From the NCBI GenBank assembly GCA_024692165.1, contig JAILMY010000149.1:1-59677 (forward strand): a stretch of DNA of 59,677 nt, in the 5' to 3' direction. The translations under genes and the position numbers were made by a program. The notes beneath the pieces are model-generated. The model had not been told where the DNA came from. It worked only from the letters and a program-made list of their open reading frames with translations, and made no database searches. Shown here in pieces: positions 17,834-26,143 of the stretch (its first letter is position 1; the number at the start of each line of letters is the position of its first letter). The DNA is from Butyrivibrio sp. Its GTDB lineage: Bacteria; Bacillota; Clostridia; Lachnospirales; Lachnospiraceae.

Positions 17834-18718
17834 TTATAGATCAGAATCATTCAGATCCAGAAGGTTCTCGATGGCTTTTGACTGCTCCAGCATACGCTGG
17901 TCTCTTTTTTGCTCTCGCAGGGACTTTTCTCTTGATACGTGCTCTAGGATAGCAGGATCCAAAGGATTGACCTCGGAGATGGTTTTACCGGGCTTCTTTT
18001 CTTGAATAAGCTGCCGGGCAATATCCTCGTTGACTTCCATAACCTGCTGTTTCTCGGAGATTTCGGGATTGAGGTTGGTTGCCGGAACGTCGTCCAGGTG
18101 AGTGTATTTATCGTTGCGCTTGATGGTAACAAGAGAGACGAAGTCCACATTCATATTGGCAATGCTGCAGCCAACAGCCGGCATATCCTTTACCTTGAAG
18201 TTTCTGACAGCGATAGTTTCAATTTCGTAGTTGTGGAGAGTGGCTCCGTATCTGAACTGGATATCCAGCCTGTCACCGGGTTTAACCTTGGTTTCATTGT
18301 CCAGGATTATTGAGAGGCCTCGGAGGGATATATCGTGAATAATGCAGTTTTTAAGGGCATTGGAATTTCCATTGATGGAGAAAACACCAAGCTTTTCAAT
18401 GTAGAATCTCTCAGCCTTTCTTGAGTTCTCGGGTTCAAGCTCAGATGAACATCGGATGAGGTGGAAATTGCCATATCTGGTTTTTACAGGGGTAATGGAG
18501 GTGGACATGAACTTGTATACGCGACCGTCTCTTTTGTTTCTGATCTGCACGTTGGAAGGCTCTAAGAATTGCATATACTTACCGAAGTATTCCATGGGCT
18601 TGACTAAGAGACCTGCAGCCACACCAAATATGGCCTCGGTTAAGAGAACAATATTATGACCGCCGATTGAGGCATAGATTTTTACCTCAGAGCCGTTTGC
18701 AATATCGCGTATTACCAT
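17834..18718 (-). CDS. PilZ-domain c-di-GMP receptor, YcgR-like
   Basis: About 294 residues. An N-terminal YcgR-like flagellar-brake domain (about 1-95) precedes a PilZ domain (about 95-205) with both c-di-GMP motifs: RKAER (RxxxR) and DISLRGLS (DxSxxG). The C-terminal 90 residues are charged and helical, with a KEEK-like acidic tail. PilZ proteins bind c-di-GMP and slow flagellar rotation or change export. Start: ATG 18718 has a G-rich sequence five bases upstream; ATG 18730 adds four residues but lacks any site. Monocistronic and divergent from yggS. The 138-bp gap to yggS has no clear promoter pair. Confidence 0.85.
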   Translation of the reverse strand: MVIRDIANGSEVKIYASIGGHNIVLLTEAIFGVAAGLLVKPMEYFGKYMQFLEPSNVQIRNKRDGRVYKFMSTSITPVKTRYGNFHLIRCSSELEPENSRKAERFYIEKLGVFSINGNSNALKNCIIHDISLRGLSIILDNETKVKPGDRLDIQFRYGATLHNYEIETIAVRNFKVKDMPAVGCSIANMNVDFVSLVTIKRNDKYTHLDDVPATNLNPEISEKQQVMEVNEDIARQLIQEKKPGKTISEVNPLDPAILEHVSREKSLREQKRDQRMLEQSKAIENLLDLNDSDL

Positions 18719-18868
18719 ATTATCCCCCATAGTTAAAGGTCAAGAATACGATAACGATAGTACTTTGACGCTTTCCTAAGTAATATGATATTATTTCTGT
18801 GGCTATTTATCAAGCATTGACGTTTCTGGTTATATGTAAAAACACATAATTATGCGAGTGGAGAAAAA

Positions 18869-19567
18869 ATGATAAAGGAAAATCTGGAAGTAGTTGAGAA
18901 GAATATTCAAAATGCCTGCAAAAGGGCAGGGAGAGAGCGAAGTGAAGTAACACTTATAGCTGTCAGTAAGACAAAGCCAGTCAGCGATATCAGAGAGGCT
19001 ATGGCGTGCGGAATAACTGTATTTGGCGAGAACAAGGTTCAGGAGATCAGGGATAAGACCGCTGAGATAAAGGAGCCTTTGTCATGGCATATGATCGGAC
19101 ATCTTCAGGCTAATAAGGTTAAGTATCTTCCCGGAGTTGCCTGTATGATCCACTCAGTAGATAATCTAAGGCTTGCTCAGGAGATCGAGAAGCAGGCAGC
19201 AAAGCACAATCTTACCATGGACGTTCTTATCGAAGTAAATATGGCTCACGAAGACACTAAATTCGGCCTTTCTCCTGAGGAAGCCATTCCCTTTGCCAAG
19301 GAAATCAGCACTTTGGAGCACCTTAATATCAGAGGCCTTATGACAATAGCACCCTTCACTGATGATCCTGAGAGTAATAGGGTGTACTTTAAGGGACTTC
19401 GCCAGCTTAAGGATGAAATAAATGCTCTTAGTATTCCGAGGGTTAAAATGGATACACTGTCCATGGGAATGACCGGCGACTATCAGGTGGCAATAGAGGA
19501 AGGAGCCACATTTGTAAGAGTTGGGACCGGGATTTTTGGCGAACGTGATTACGCAAATATTAAATAA
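18869..19567 (+). CDS. yggS: YggS/PROSC family PLP homeostasis protein
   Basis: A 232-residue alanine-racemase-fold PLP protein. Landmarks: LIAVSKTKPVSDI (PLP lysine in SKTK), FGENKVQE, WHMIGHLQANKVK, MIHSVDN, IEVNMAHEDTKFGL and the C-terminal LSMGMTGDYQVAIEEGATFVRVGTGIFGER, which places the phosphate-binding loop. The family keeps free pyridoxal phosphate in balance and has no known enzymatic reaction. In many Firmicutes it precedes sepF and divIVA; here a small unknown gene follows, so that context is missing. GAGTGGAG precedes ATG. Confidence 0.95.
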   Translation: MIKENLEVVEKNIQNACKRAGRERSEVTLIAVSKTKPVSDIREAMACGITVFGENKVQEIRDKTAEIKEPLSWHMIGHLQANKVKYLPGVACMIHSVDNLRLAQEIEKQAAKHNLTMDVLIEVNMAHEDTKFGLSPEEAIPFAKEISTLEHLNIRGLMTIAPFTDDPESNRVYFKGLRQLKDEINALSIPRVKMDTLSMGMTGDYQVAIEEGATFVRVGTGIFGERDYANIK

Positions 19568-19578
19568 ATATAAACGAA

Positions 19579-19607
19579 TTTACACTCATTCTGCTGAATA
19601 GTATAAT
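19579..19607 (+). promoter_or_regulatory. Sigma-A promoter directly abutting a start codon
   Basis: TTTACA (19579-19584), 17-bp spacer, TATAAT (19602-19607). The expected transcription start, seven bases past the -10, is base 19614, which is the A of the next gene's ATG. This predicts a leaderless mRNA. Confidence 0.7.
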
Positions 19608-19613
19608 TATCAT

Positions 19614-19886
19614 ATGATTAAAACAATGCCATTATCTAAAAATTTAACCATAGATCAGATCAATCACCTGATCGATACAGGGCACGCTTTTGTGACGCCC
19701 TTTGGTCTTAACAGGACATGTTATATTGTTGTTAATCATAAGCCATTTATGGTTATTGCAACGGATATATCAATTAGAGGGGTTCAGCTAAGCGGAGCCT
19801 GGTATACCTGGGAAGACCTGGAAGCCATGGGCGGTGTGTACGAATCAGAGTTTGAGGCACTAAAAGCAATTTCGGGCGGAGCATAA
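19614..19886 (+). CDS. Small soluble protein, unknown function
   Basis: A 90-residue protein starting MIKTMPLSKNLT with no recognised domain. It alternates short beta-like stretches (CYIVVNHKPFMVIATDISIRG) with helices (TIDQINHLIDTG; TWEDLEAMGG). No ribosome site precedes ATG 19614 or the in-frame ATG 19626, while a near-consensus promoter ends six bases before 19614. Its own terminator follows, so it is a single-gene unit. Codon usage and length argue for a real gene. Confidence 0.72.
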   Translation: MIKTMPLSKNLTIDQINHLIDTGHAFVTPFGLNRTCYIVVNHKPFMVIATDISIRGVQLSGAWYTWEDLEAMGGVYESEFEALKAISGGA

Positions 19887-19919
19887 GCGGAGAGTGTAGG
19901 AACTTTCCGCTTTTTTATT
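19885..19919 (+). terminator. Intrinsic terminator overlapping the small gene's stop
   Basis: AAGCGGA (19885-19891) pairs with TCCGCTT (19906-19912), followed by TTTTTATTT. The left arm starts inside the TAA stop codon. Confidence 0.8.
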
Positions 19920-20014
19920 TATAAAGAAAGTATAAACAATGAGAAAACTGCAACAATTCAAGATATTTTCATGATAAAATATTTCTTGCGCACTTGTATT
20001 TGGGAGGTTTATCG

Positions 20015-21166
20015 TTGAACTACGTCTTGTACTATGTAGAGGCATATGCTGCCAGTATATTTCTTTTGGGGATTTTTCTTTTTAAAATTCAACATGGTGT
20101 AAATAAGCAGATATCTCAGGTGTATTTAGGCAACTTGGTCTTTGACCTAATGCTTTATTTCGTTGCGGAGATTTTTTGGGCACTGGTTGATGGTGGGACA
20201 TTGGGTGAATCCAAGTCGCTTTTGTATTTGTCCAATATTTTTACCTATGTGCTTATCTCTGTGGCTGCATACCAGTGGTTTTTGCTTTCTGAGGCGATTC
20301 AGGGCGATAAGGTTGTGGAGTCGGATCCCTTTAAACTTATTCTTAGTATTCCTGTATGGATTTCAACTATACTATGCGTAAGTGCATACAGAACAGGACT
20401 GGTTTACTATGTGGATGACAATGGCAAGCTTGTAAACGGCAAGTTCTATATTCTTTTGATCATTGTTCCCTTTGGCTACATGCTTGCATCATCGGCAAAG
20501 GCCTTCGGACGAGCTTTCGCCAAGGACAAATACGCTGACAGAAACACCTATTTCATGATAGGATTTTTCCCGATTGCGCCCATAATTCTGGGAGTGCTTC
20601 AGGCAGTTTACTGGAGAATACCGCTTCTTTGCTACGGCGCATTGGCGGCTGTAATTTATATTTATATTTCTCTTCAGGACAACCTGATATCTCTTGATCC
20701 GCTTACACAGATCAATAACAGGAATCAGATGTACAAGTACCTGGCAGCTAAGATGAGAAATGAAGAGCCTGGCCTGTCACTGTTTCTTTTGATAGTTGAT
20801 GTGGATAAGTTCAAGAATATCAATGATGCTTACGGGCATTCTGAAGGAGACAGGGCGCTGGTAAGAATAGCCGGTGCCATAAAGAAGGCTTGCCAGGGAC
20901 CAAGGAGCAGATTCTTCGTATCAAGGTATGGCGGAGATGAATTTGTAGTTGTGGCAGAGATGGCCTACAGAGCAGAAGCTACATGGCTTGCGGATCAGAT
21001 AAAGAGTAATGTGAGAAAAATAGCATCTGAGGATAATCAGAGATACTCCTTGTCGGTCAGCGTTGGAATTGCGCAGTATGATTACTCGCAGCCAATATCA
21101 ATGCAGGCATTCATTGCAAGAGCCGATTCGGATCTATATAAACAGAAAAAACTTGGGGCTGGTTGA
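20015..21166 (+). CDS. Membrane diguanylate cyclase (7TM-GGDEF)
   Basis: About 383 residues: an N-terminal membrane region of roughly seven helices (about 1-215), then a GGDEF domain with DPLTQINNRNQ, DVDKFKNINDAYGHSEGD and active-site RYGGDEF. The conserved motif suggests an active cyclase making c-di-GMP. The residues where an inhibitory RxxD I-site would sit read RSRF, so product inhibition is probably absent. I chose TTG 20015 with GGGAGG at seven bases; the longer TTG at 19994 overlaps no ribosome site. The membrane part resembles the N-terminal regions of the proteins at 48401 and 52963, so these are probably a lineage-specific sensor type. Confidence 0.88.
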   Translation: MNYVLYYVEAYAASIFLLGIFLFKIQHGVNKQISQVYLGNLVFDLMLYFVAEIFWALVDGGTLGESKSLLYLSNIFTYVLISVAAYQWFLLSEAIQGDKVVESDPFKLILSIPVWISTILCVSAYRTGLVYYVDDNGKLVNGKFYILLIIVPFGYMLASSAKAFGRAFAKDKYADRNTYFMIGFFPIAPIILGVLQAVYWRIPLLCYGALAAVIYIYISLQDNLISLDPLTQINNRNQMYKYLAAKMRNEEPGLSLFLLIVDVDKFKNINDAYGHSEGDRALVRIAGAIKKACQGPRSRFFVSRYGGDEFVVVAEMAYRAEATWLADQIKSNVRKIASEDNQRYSLSVSVGIAQYDYSQPISMQAFIARADSDLYKQKKLGAG

Positions 21167-21190
21167 TTCCGGCCTCCTTTTATTTTTGAG
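21157..21190. terminator. Short bidirectional terminator at the GGDEF stop
   Basis: GGCTGG (21157-21162) pairs with CCGGCC (21169-21174) around TTGATT, and TCCTTTTATTTTT follows. The loop contains the TGA stop. On the minus strand the hairpin is followed by CCAAGTTTTTT, so it can also end the small minus gene at 21214-21306. Confidence 0.65.
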
Positions 21191-21213
21191 ACGAAAGAGT
21201 ATTTCTGACGAAC

Positions 21214-21306
21214 TCAAAACAGCGTGGATATGAAGTTTATTATAAGTCCTGCCAGGACAAAAGCCGCCAATATGGAGATTGCATAGATAAATTTCATGCG
21301 AGCCAT
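21214..21306 (-). CDS. 30-residue single-helix membrane peptide
   Basis: ATG on the minus strand at 21306, with AAAGGAG six bases upstream, opens a frame of 30 codons: MARMKFIYAISILAAF, then VLAGLIINFISTLF. It has a positively charged start and one long hydrophobic helix, typical of small bacterial membrane peptides. A terminator follows on that strand. The ribosome site and composition make a real gene likely, though its length is below usual calling limits. Function unknown; it could regulate the neighbouring membrane cyclase or be a stress peptide. Confidence 0.6.
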   Translation of the reverse strand: MARMKFIYAISILAAFVLAGLIINFISTLF

Positions 21307-21424
21307 AGGAAACTCCTTTGTATGTTCGGGTCATTAAGTATATAATTATTTTATACTATTTGGTAATACTTTTCATTTTTTAAATCAATTTCAAAGTATA
21401 TTTGTATTTACTTGAGGAGGGGTT

Positions 21425-24178
21425 ATGCAGATATATGTAGCTGGTAATGTTTTAAGAAGTGGAGATGGGACTGTAAAGCATCCATTTAAGACTATTCAGG
21501 AAGCAGCAGACATTGCTGTTGCCGGAGACGTAGTATTTGTGGGGCCGGGAGTCTATAGAGAATGGGTAAGACCGAATAATGGTGGATGTCCTGATAAAAG
21601 AATATCCTATATCAGCACTGCCAGGGGAGAAGCTGTCATCACCGGAGCTGAAGAGCTAAAGGGCTTTGAGAGTTTTGAGAATGTCTGGCGCATAAGGATA
21701 CCCAACAGCTTTTTTGGAAGCTTTAACCCTTTTGTGGAGGTGGTTCACGGAGACTGGTATACCAGCACTGATGATGCGCCGCATTTGGGAGAGATATATC
21801 TTAACGGCAAGTCTATGTATGAGGTATTTGACATGAACAGCCTCATGCATCCAAATAGGGACAACAGGTCCTGGGATCCGGATTTTTCAATTTATACCTG
21901 GTATACGGTTCAGGAAAATGATGACACTGTTATTTACTGTAATTTCCAGGACAAGAACCCTGAGTTTGAGAATGTGGAACTCTCTGTAAGAAAGGCATGT
22001 TTCATGCCGGATAAAGATGGCGTTTCATATATCACTGTATCAGGCTTTGCAATCCGCCAGGCTGCCACACAGTGGGCGCCACCTACTGCTTATCAGGAGG
22101 GAATGATAGGCCCCCACTGGTCCAAGGGCTGGATAATAGAGGACTGCGAGATTTCTGAGGCTAAGTGCAGCGGTATTTCCCTTGGAAAGTATCATCAAAG
22201 AGGCAATAACAACAAGTGGACAACCACCTGGGTGAAGGATGGAACACAGACCCAGAGAGACGCCGTATGTCAGGCTGTAAACGAGGGATGGGATAAAGAG
22301 ACCATCGGAAGTCATATCATAAGACGCTGTGATATTCACAACTGTGGACAGACCGGAATCGTTGGACACATGGGCGGCGCCTTTTCTCTGATAGAGGACA
22401 ACCACATCCATAACATCAATAACAAGCACAACCTGGCCGGCGCGGAGATAGGCGGCATCAAGCTTCACGCGGCAATAGATACCATCATAAGACGCAATCA
22501 TATTGATCATTGTACAAGGGGCATCTGGCTTGACTGGGAAGCTCAGGGCACAAGGGTGTCACAGAACTTCCTTCACGACAATGTACCACCTAAGGGAACG
22601 GTCATAGATAATGGCCTGTCTCTTGGCGAGGATATTTTCGTTGAGGTATCTCACGGACCTACAATCATTGATCACAACCTGCTTTTATCAGATATTGCAT
22701 GCAGGCTCAGTACTCAGGGAATAGCCCTGATACATAACCTTATCGCAGGCTCTTTTACCTATGTGGGAAGGGGCACTGATAACGGCGGCAAGAAACTGGC
22801 GACGGACAGATATACACCATATCATGTGCCACACTCCACGAAGATAGCAGGCTTTATGACTATCCTTCACGGAGATGCCAGGATTTACAACAACATTTTT
22901 GTTCAGAAGACTGTAAGGCAGGATCTTCTGGACTATTGTGTCTCAAGGAACGCAGACACAGTGGACCGCAATAATTTCATCTGCGGCAGTATGCCTTACA
23001 ACAATTTCCCAAGTGTTTCCGAGTACTTTGGGCGCTTTGGAAAGAATGCGGTAAAAGAGCTTGGATCAAAGGATCTTTACTACGAGCATCTTCCTGTTAC
23101 CCTTAGCGGCAACGCATATTTTAACGGGGCAAGGCCCTGTGACGGCGAAGTATGTCATGTGGACAAGGATCACAAGATAAGCTTTTACATTGATGAGAAT
23201 GATGGAAGATATACCCTTCATACAAATCTCTATGAGTATCTTCCAAGAAACATAGCCATGCCTGTAAACACCAGAATTCTGGGAGTGGCCTTTGAGCCGG
23301 AGCAGAGATTTGAAAATCCTGACGGTTCGGAGATCATGTTTGATCAGGACTACTTTGGCAGGAAAAAGGGAATCAATCCGGTGGCAGGTCCCTTCGAGGA
23401 GTGCGGCACCGACAGATTTACTGTACAGACTCCGGGCTTTGGATCCTACAGAATCGTTTATGAGAAAAATGAGCGGATACCGGACAAGAGCATTTCCCGG
23501 GAAAAGGAAGAAAATGAAGAGCATGATCAGGACCAGAATCAAGATCAGGATCAGACTCTTAATCAGGAAGAAGTAGTTGAAGAGATCCTGGATGAGATAA
23601 AGAATCCTGAAACTGAGCATGATCTGCGTTTTGACCCCAATTTCACCATAGAAGAGGATGACTTTGAGATTGAGGACAGGGTAAGCGAGATTAATTCAAA
23701 TATTCTTCTTACGGGCTGCGACGTGGTTGATATCAAGTTCCCCTTTGAGGGTGAGCTTTTCCAGGTAAGTGACATGTTCGTAAAGGGCAATGAAGTATGG
23801 CTCTATGATAACGTAAACGTAAGACTTGTGGAGCTTGACCTTGAATATGGAATCTACCGGAATCTCAAGAAGTGGTCTGTAGGAGCGTTGCAGTCACTGG
23901 ATGTTTCAGATGACCCCAACGTGGCCGGAATGGTCAGAACCGCCGGAACTCTTCTGTGCATTCTTTCAAAGAGCATAACCCATGATGCCAAGGACACCTG
24001 TGACACAATACAGGCCAAGGCCAATGAAGGCATTGAGCCCAAGGGTATCAAGATGAGGTTTACACCTAAGTATTTAAAGTTTATCCGTAACAAGAAATTC
24101 ATTTCCCTGGAGGATGTTATCTACCGCATGAGCAGGGGCAGTATGGATGTGGTCACGGAGAGACTTGAACATTTATAG
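21425..24178 (+). CDS. Cytoplasmic right-handed parallel beta-helix protein
   Basis: A 917-residue protein. The N-terminus (IYVAGNVLRSGDGTVKHPFKTIQEAADIA, split here as IYVAGNVLR and GTVKHPFKTIQEAADIA) is the classic start of secreted beta-helix carbohydrate enzymes (DUF1565/NosD type), but no signal peptide precedes it. Pbh1-like rungs run to about residue 460 (IIRRCDIHNCGQTGI; IEDNHIHNINN; IIRRNHIDHCTRGIWLD). A DQDQNQDQDQ linker (about residues 700-720) joins a distinct C-terminal domain of about 190 residues that I do not recognise. It is probably a polysaccharide lyase/hydrolase-like enzyme on imported oligosaccharide. GAGGAGG precedes ATG. First gene of a four-gene unit. Confidence 0.8.
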   Translation: MQIYVAGNVLRSGDGTVKHPFKTIQEAADIAVAGDVVFVGPGVYREWVRPNNGGCPDKRISYISTARGEAVITGAEELKGFESFENVWRIRIPNSFFGSFNPFVEVVHGDWYTSTDDAPHLGEIYLNGKSMYEVFDMNSLMHPNRDNRSWDPDFSIYTWYTVQENDDTVIYCNFQDKNPEFENVELSVRKACFMPDKDGVSYITVSGFAIRQAATQWAPPTAYQEGMIGPHWSKGWIIEDCEISEAKCSGISLGKYHQRGNNNKWTTTWVKDGTQTQRDAVCQAVNEGWDKETIGSHIIRRCDIHNCGQTGIVGHMGGAFSLIEDNHIHNINNKHNLAGAEIGGIKLHAAIDTIIRRNHIDHCTRGIWLDWEAQGTRVSQNFLHDNVPPKGTVIDNGLSLGEDIFVEVSHGPTIIDHNLLLSDIACRLSTQGIALIHNLIAGSFTYVGRGTDNGGKKLATDRYTPYHVPHSTKIAGFMTILHGDARIYNNIFVQKTVRQDLLDYCVSRNADTVDRNNFICGSMPYNNFPSVSEYFGRFGKNAVKELGSKDLYYEHLPVTLSGNAYFNGARPCDGEVCHVDKDHKISFYIDENDGRYTLHTNLYEYLPRNIAMPVNTRILGVAFEPEQRFENPDGSEIMFDQDYFGRKKGINPVAGPFEECGTDRFTVQTPGFGSYRIVYEKNERIPDKSISREKEENEEHDQDQNQDQDQTLNQEEVVEEILDEIKNPETEHDLRFDPNFTIEEDDFEIEDRVSEINSNILLTGCDVVDIKFPFEGELFQVSDMFVKGNEVWLYDNVNVRLVELDLEYGIYRNLKKWSVGALQSLDVSDDPNVAGMVRTAGTLLCILSKSITHDAKDTCDTIQAKANEGIEPKGIKMRFTPKYLKFIRNKKFISLEDVIYRMSRGSMDVVTERLEHL

Positions 24179-24206
24179 AATTAACTGATGATAAGGATAA
24201 GGCCTG

Positions 24207-25472
24207 ATGGACAGACAAACCAATTGGTATAGGCTTGATAATGCAGCGAAGATTGTTCCTTCCACTGCGAAGGGAGCTAATACCAGAGTATTCAGAATCA
24301 CATGCCAGCTAAAAGAAGAGGTTGAGGAAGAGATTCTTCAGCAGGCTCTTGATGACATTATTGATGAATACCCTATCTTTAACTGCGTTTTACGAAGAGG
24401 CATTTTCTGGTACTACTTAGAGGACAGCAATATACACCAGACTGTTCAGGAGGACAGTATTCCGGCCTGTTCACCTCTTTATATTCCGGGACGAAAGAAT
24501 CTTCTATACAGAGTAAACTATTACAACAACCGCATAAATCTTGAGATGTTCCATGTGCTGGCGGACGGCACCGGAGCCTTTATGTTCTTTAAAAATCTTG
24601 TGACCAGATACCTGGTTATAAAGCATGGGATAGAGGCAGATATCAAGCCTATTGATGAGTTCTCCGTGGAAGAGAAAAATGTGGATGCCTTTACTGACTT
24701 TTACAGTAAGCAAAAGGGTCTTAAGCAGCTAAAGGAGATGTCATCAGTTAAGGCTTATCAGATCACCGGGGAGATTGATGATAACCTTTTGCCCCATCTG
24801 GTGGAAGGAACGGTATCTGCTAAAAAGTTCCTGGGGATTGCCCATGAATACAACACCACAGTAGGTGTCCTTTGCGTATCCATTTATATAAAGGCTGTGA
24901 TACAGGGCATGAATCGAAGACAGATGAAAAAGCACGTGGTCATAAGTGTTCCTGTTAATCTAAGGCAGTTCTTTAAATCAGGAACCAGCAGAAATTTCTT
25001 TGGTGTCATTAACATTGACTACGACCCGGCTAATTACAAGGACGATCTTAAGGACATCATAGAACAGGTTAACAGAGACTTTAAGGAAAAGCTCTCACCG
25101 GAAAATATTGAAAAGACCATGAACTCATACGCGGCCCTGGAGCACAACTTTGGAATCAAGATGATTCCGCTTCCAATCAAGGACTTTGGAATCGGACTCT
25201 TTGACAGGGCAGCCAAAAAGGGTGTAACAAGCTCCATGTCCAATCTGGGACAGATAAAGATGCCGGAGGAAGTGGAGGATTACATTGAAGGGTTCAGCGC
25301 CTTCATGACCGCTCAGTCACAGCAGATTTGTGTCTGCTCCTATAAAGACAGATTGAGCTTTGGCGAGGTTTCTCCCTACAAGACCCACAAGAGCATGCTG
25401 AATTTCTTCAGGTGCCTTACAGAGATGGGAATTGAGGTTGAGCTTGGAACCAATGATTACGATAAGGAGTAA
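24207..25472 (+). CDS. AATase/condensation-fold acyltransferase
   Basis: A 421-residue soluble protein of the CoA-dependent acyltransferase (CAT-like) superfamily. The catalytic motif is FHVLADGTG (HxxxDG, with His as general base) near residue 115, and a C-terminal SNLGQIKMPEEV strand matches the family's SNxG element. Annotated relatives are called alcohol acetyltransferases. It begins 28 bp after the beta-helix gene, and its stop lies 5 bp before the DUF6320-like gene, so they are surely co-transcribed. Acyl donor and acceptor are unknown; an O-acyl group on a carbohydrate or lipid is a reasonable guess from the esterase two genes on. Confidence 0.83.
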   Translation: MDRQTNWYRLDNAAKIVPSTAKGANTRVFRITCQLKEEVEEEILQQALDDIIDEYPIFNCVLRRGIFWYYLEDSNIHQTVQEDSIPACSPLYIPGRKNLLYRVNYYNNRINLEMFHVLADGTGAFMFFKNLVTRYLVIKHGIEADIKPIDEFSVEEKNVDAFTDFYSKQKGLKQLKEMSSVKAYQITGEIDDNLLPHLVEGTVSAKKFLGIAHEYNTTVGVLCVSIYIKAVIQGMNRRQMKKHVVISVPVNLRQFFKSGTSRNFFGVINIDYDPANYKDDLKDIIEQVNRDFKEKLSPENIEKTMNSYAALEHNFGIKMIPLPIKDFGIGLFDRAAKKGVTSSMSNLGQIKMPEEVEDYIEGFSAFMTAQSQQICVCSYKDRLSFGEVSPYKTHKSMLNFFRCLTEMGIEVELGTNDYDKE

Positions 25473-25477
25473 TTTAA

Positions 25478-26143
25478 ATGCAGTATTGTCCTAAGTGTAA
25501 GGTAAACATAAGAGGAGAGAAGTATTGTTGTCCCCTTTGTCAGGGCAAGATCAAAGAAGTAGATGACAATATCAATGAGCCCTTTCCTACACTTCCGAGA
25601 AAGAAGATCAGTAACATAACCTTCTTTAAGGTTGTTACTTTCATATTTGTTGCTTTGGAGATCATATTTGAAACCATCAATATCCAGACAGGTGGACAGT
25701 ATCCATTCATCGGAATCACAATGCTGGGAATACTGGTGGCTTGGATCACTATTTTGACTACCATGTACCTTAGAAACAACCTGATCAAGGTAATTACCTG
25801 GGAGGTCGTGGTTGCTATTGTGGTGGATATCTACATCGATCTAAAGACAGGCTTTCATGGCTGGAGTGTTATGTGGATGGTGCCTGCGACCCTGATAGGC
25901 CTGGCAATAGCTACAATTATTACCGCCAAGATAGTCAGGCTCCGTATGGATGAATACATCCTTTACCTGGTGCTTGATCTGGTGATGGCTCTTTTGCAGA
26001 TAATCTTTATAGCAAATGGAATGAACAAGTTCACATGGCCTGCTGTAATCAGCATCACGGTATATCTGATCATGATCGTGGCATTGTTTATTTTCAGATT
26101 CAGGGATCTTAAGAATGCTTCAGAAAGGTTCTTTAATATGTGA
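25478..26143 (+). CDS. DUF6320-like zinc-ribbon membrane protein
   Basis: A 221-residue protein. Residues 1-25 form a zinc ribbon (CPKCKVNIRGEKYCCPLC), followed by a short acidic linker and about six membrane helices (residues 48-210), ending in a basic tail. The layout matches the DUF6320 family as I know it, often found beside alcohol-acetyltransferase-like genes. AAGGAG lies 9-10 bp before ATG, within the end of the previous gene. No catalytic residues are evident; a scaffold or acyl-carrier partner is a guess. Confidence 0.75.
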   Translation: MQYCPKCKVNIRGEKYCCPLCQGKIKEVDDNINEPFPTLPRKKISNITFFKVVTFIFVALEIIFETINIQTGGQYPFIGITMLGILVAWITILTTMYLRNNLIKVITWEVVVAIVVDIYIDLKTGFHGWSVMWMVPATLIGLAIATIITAKIVRLRMDEYILYLVLDLVMALLQIIFIANGMNKFTWPAVISITVYLIMIVALFIFRFRDLKNASERFFNM

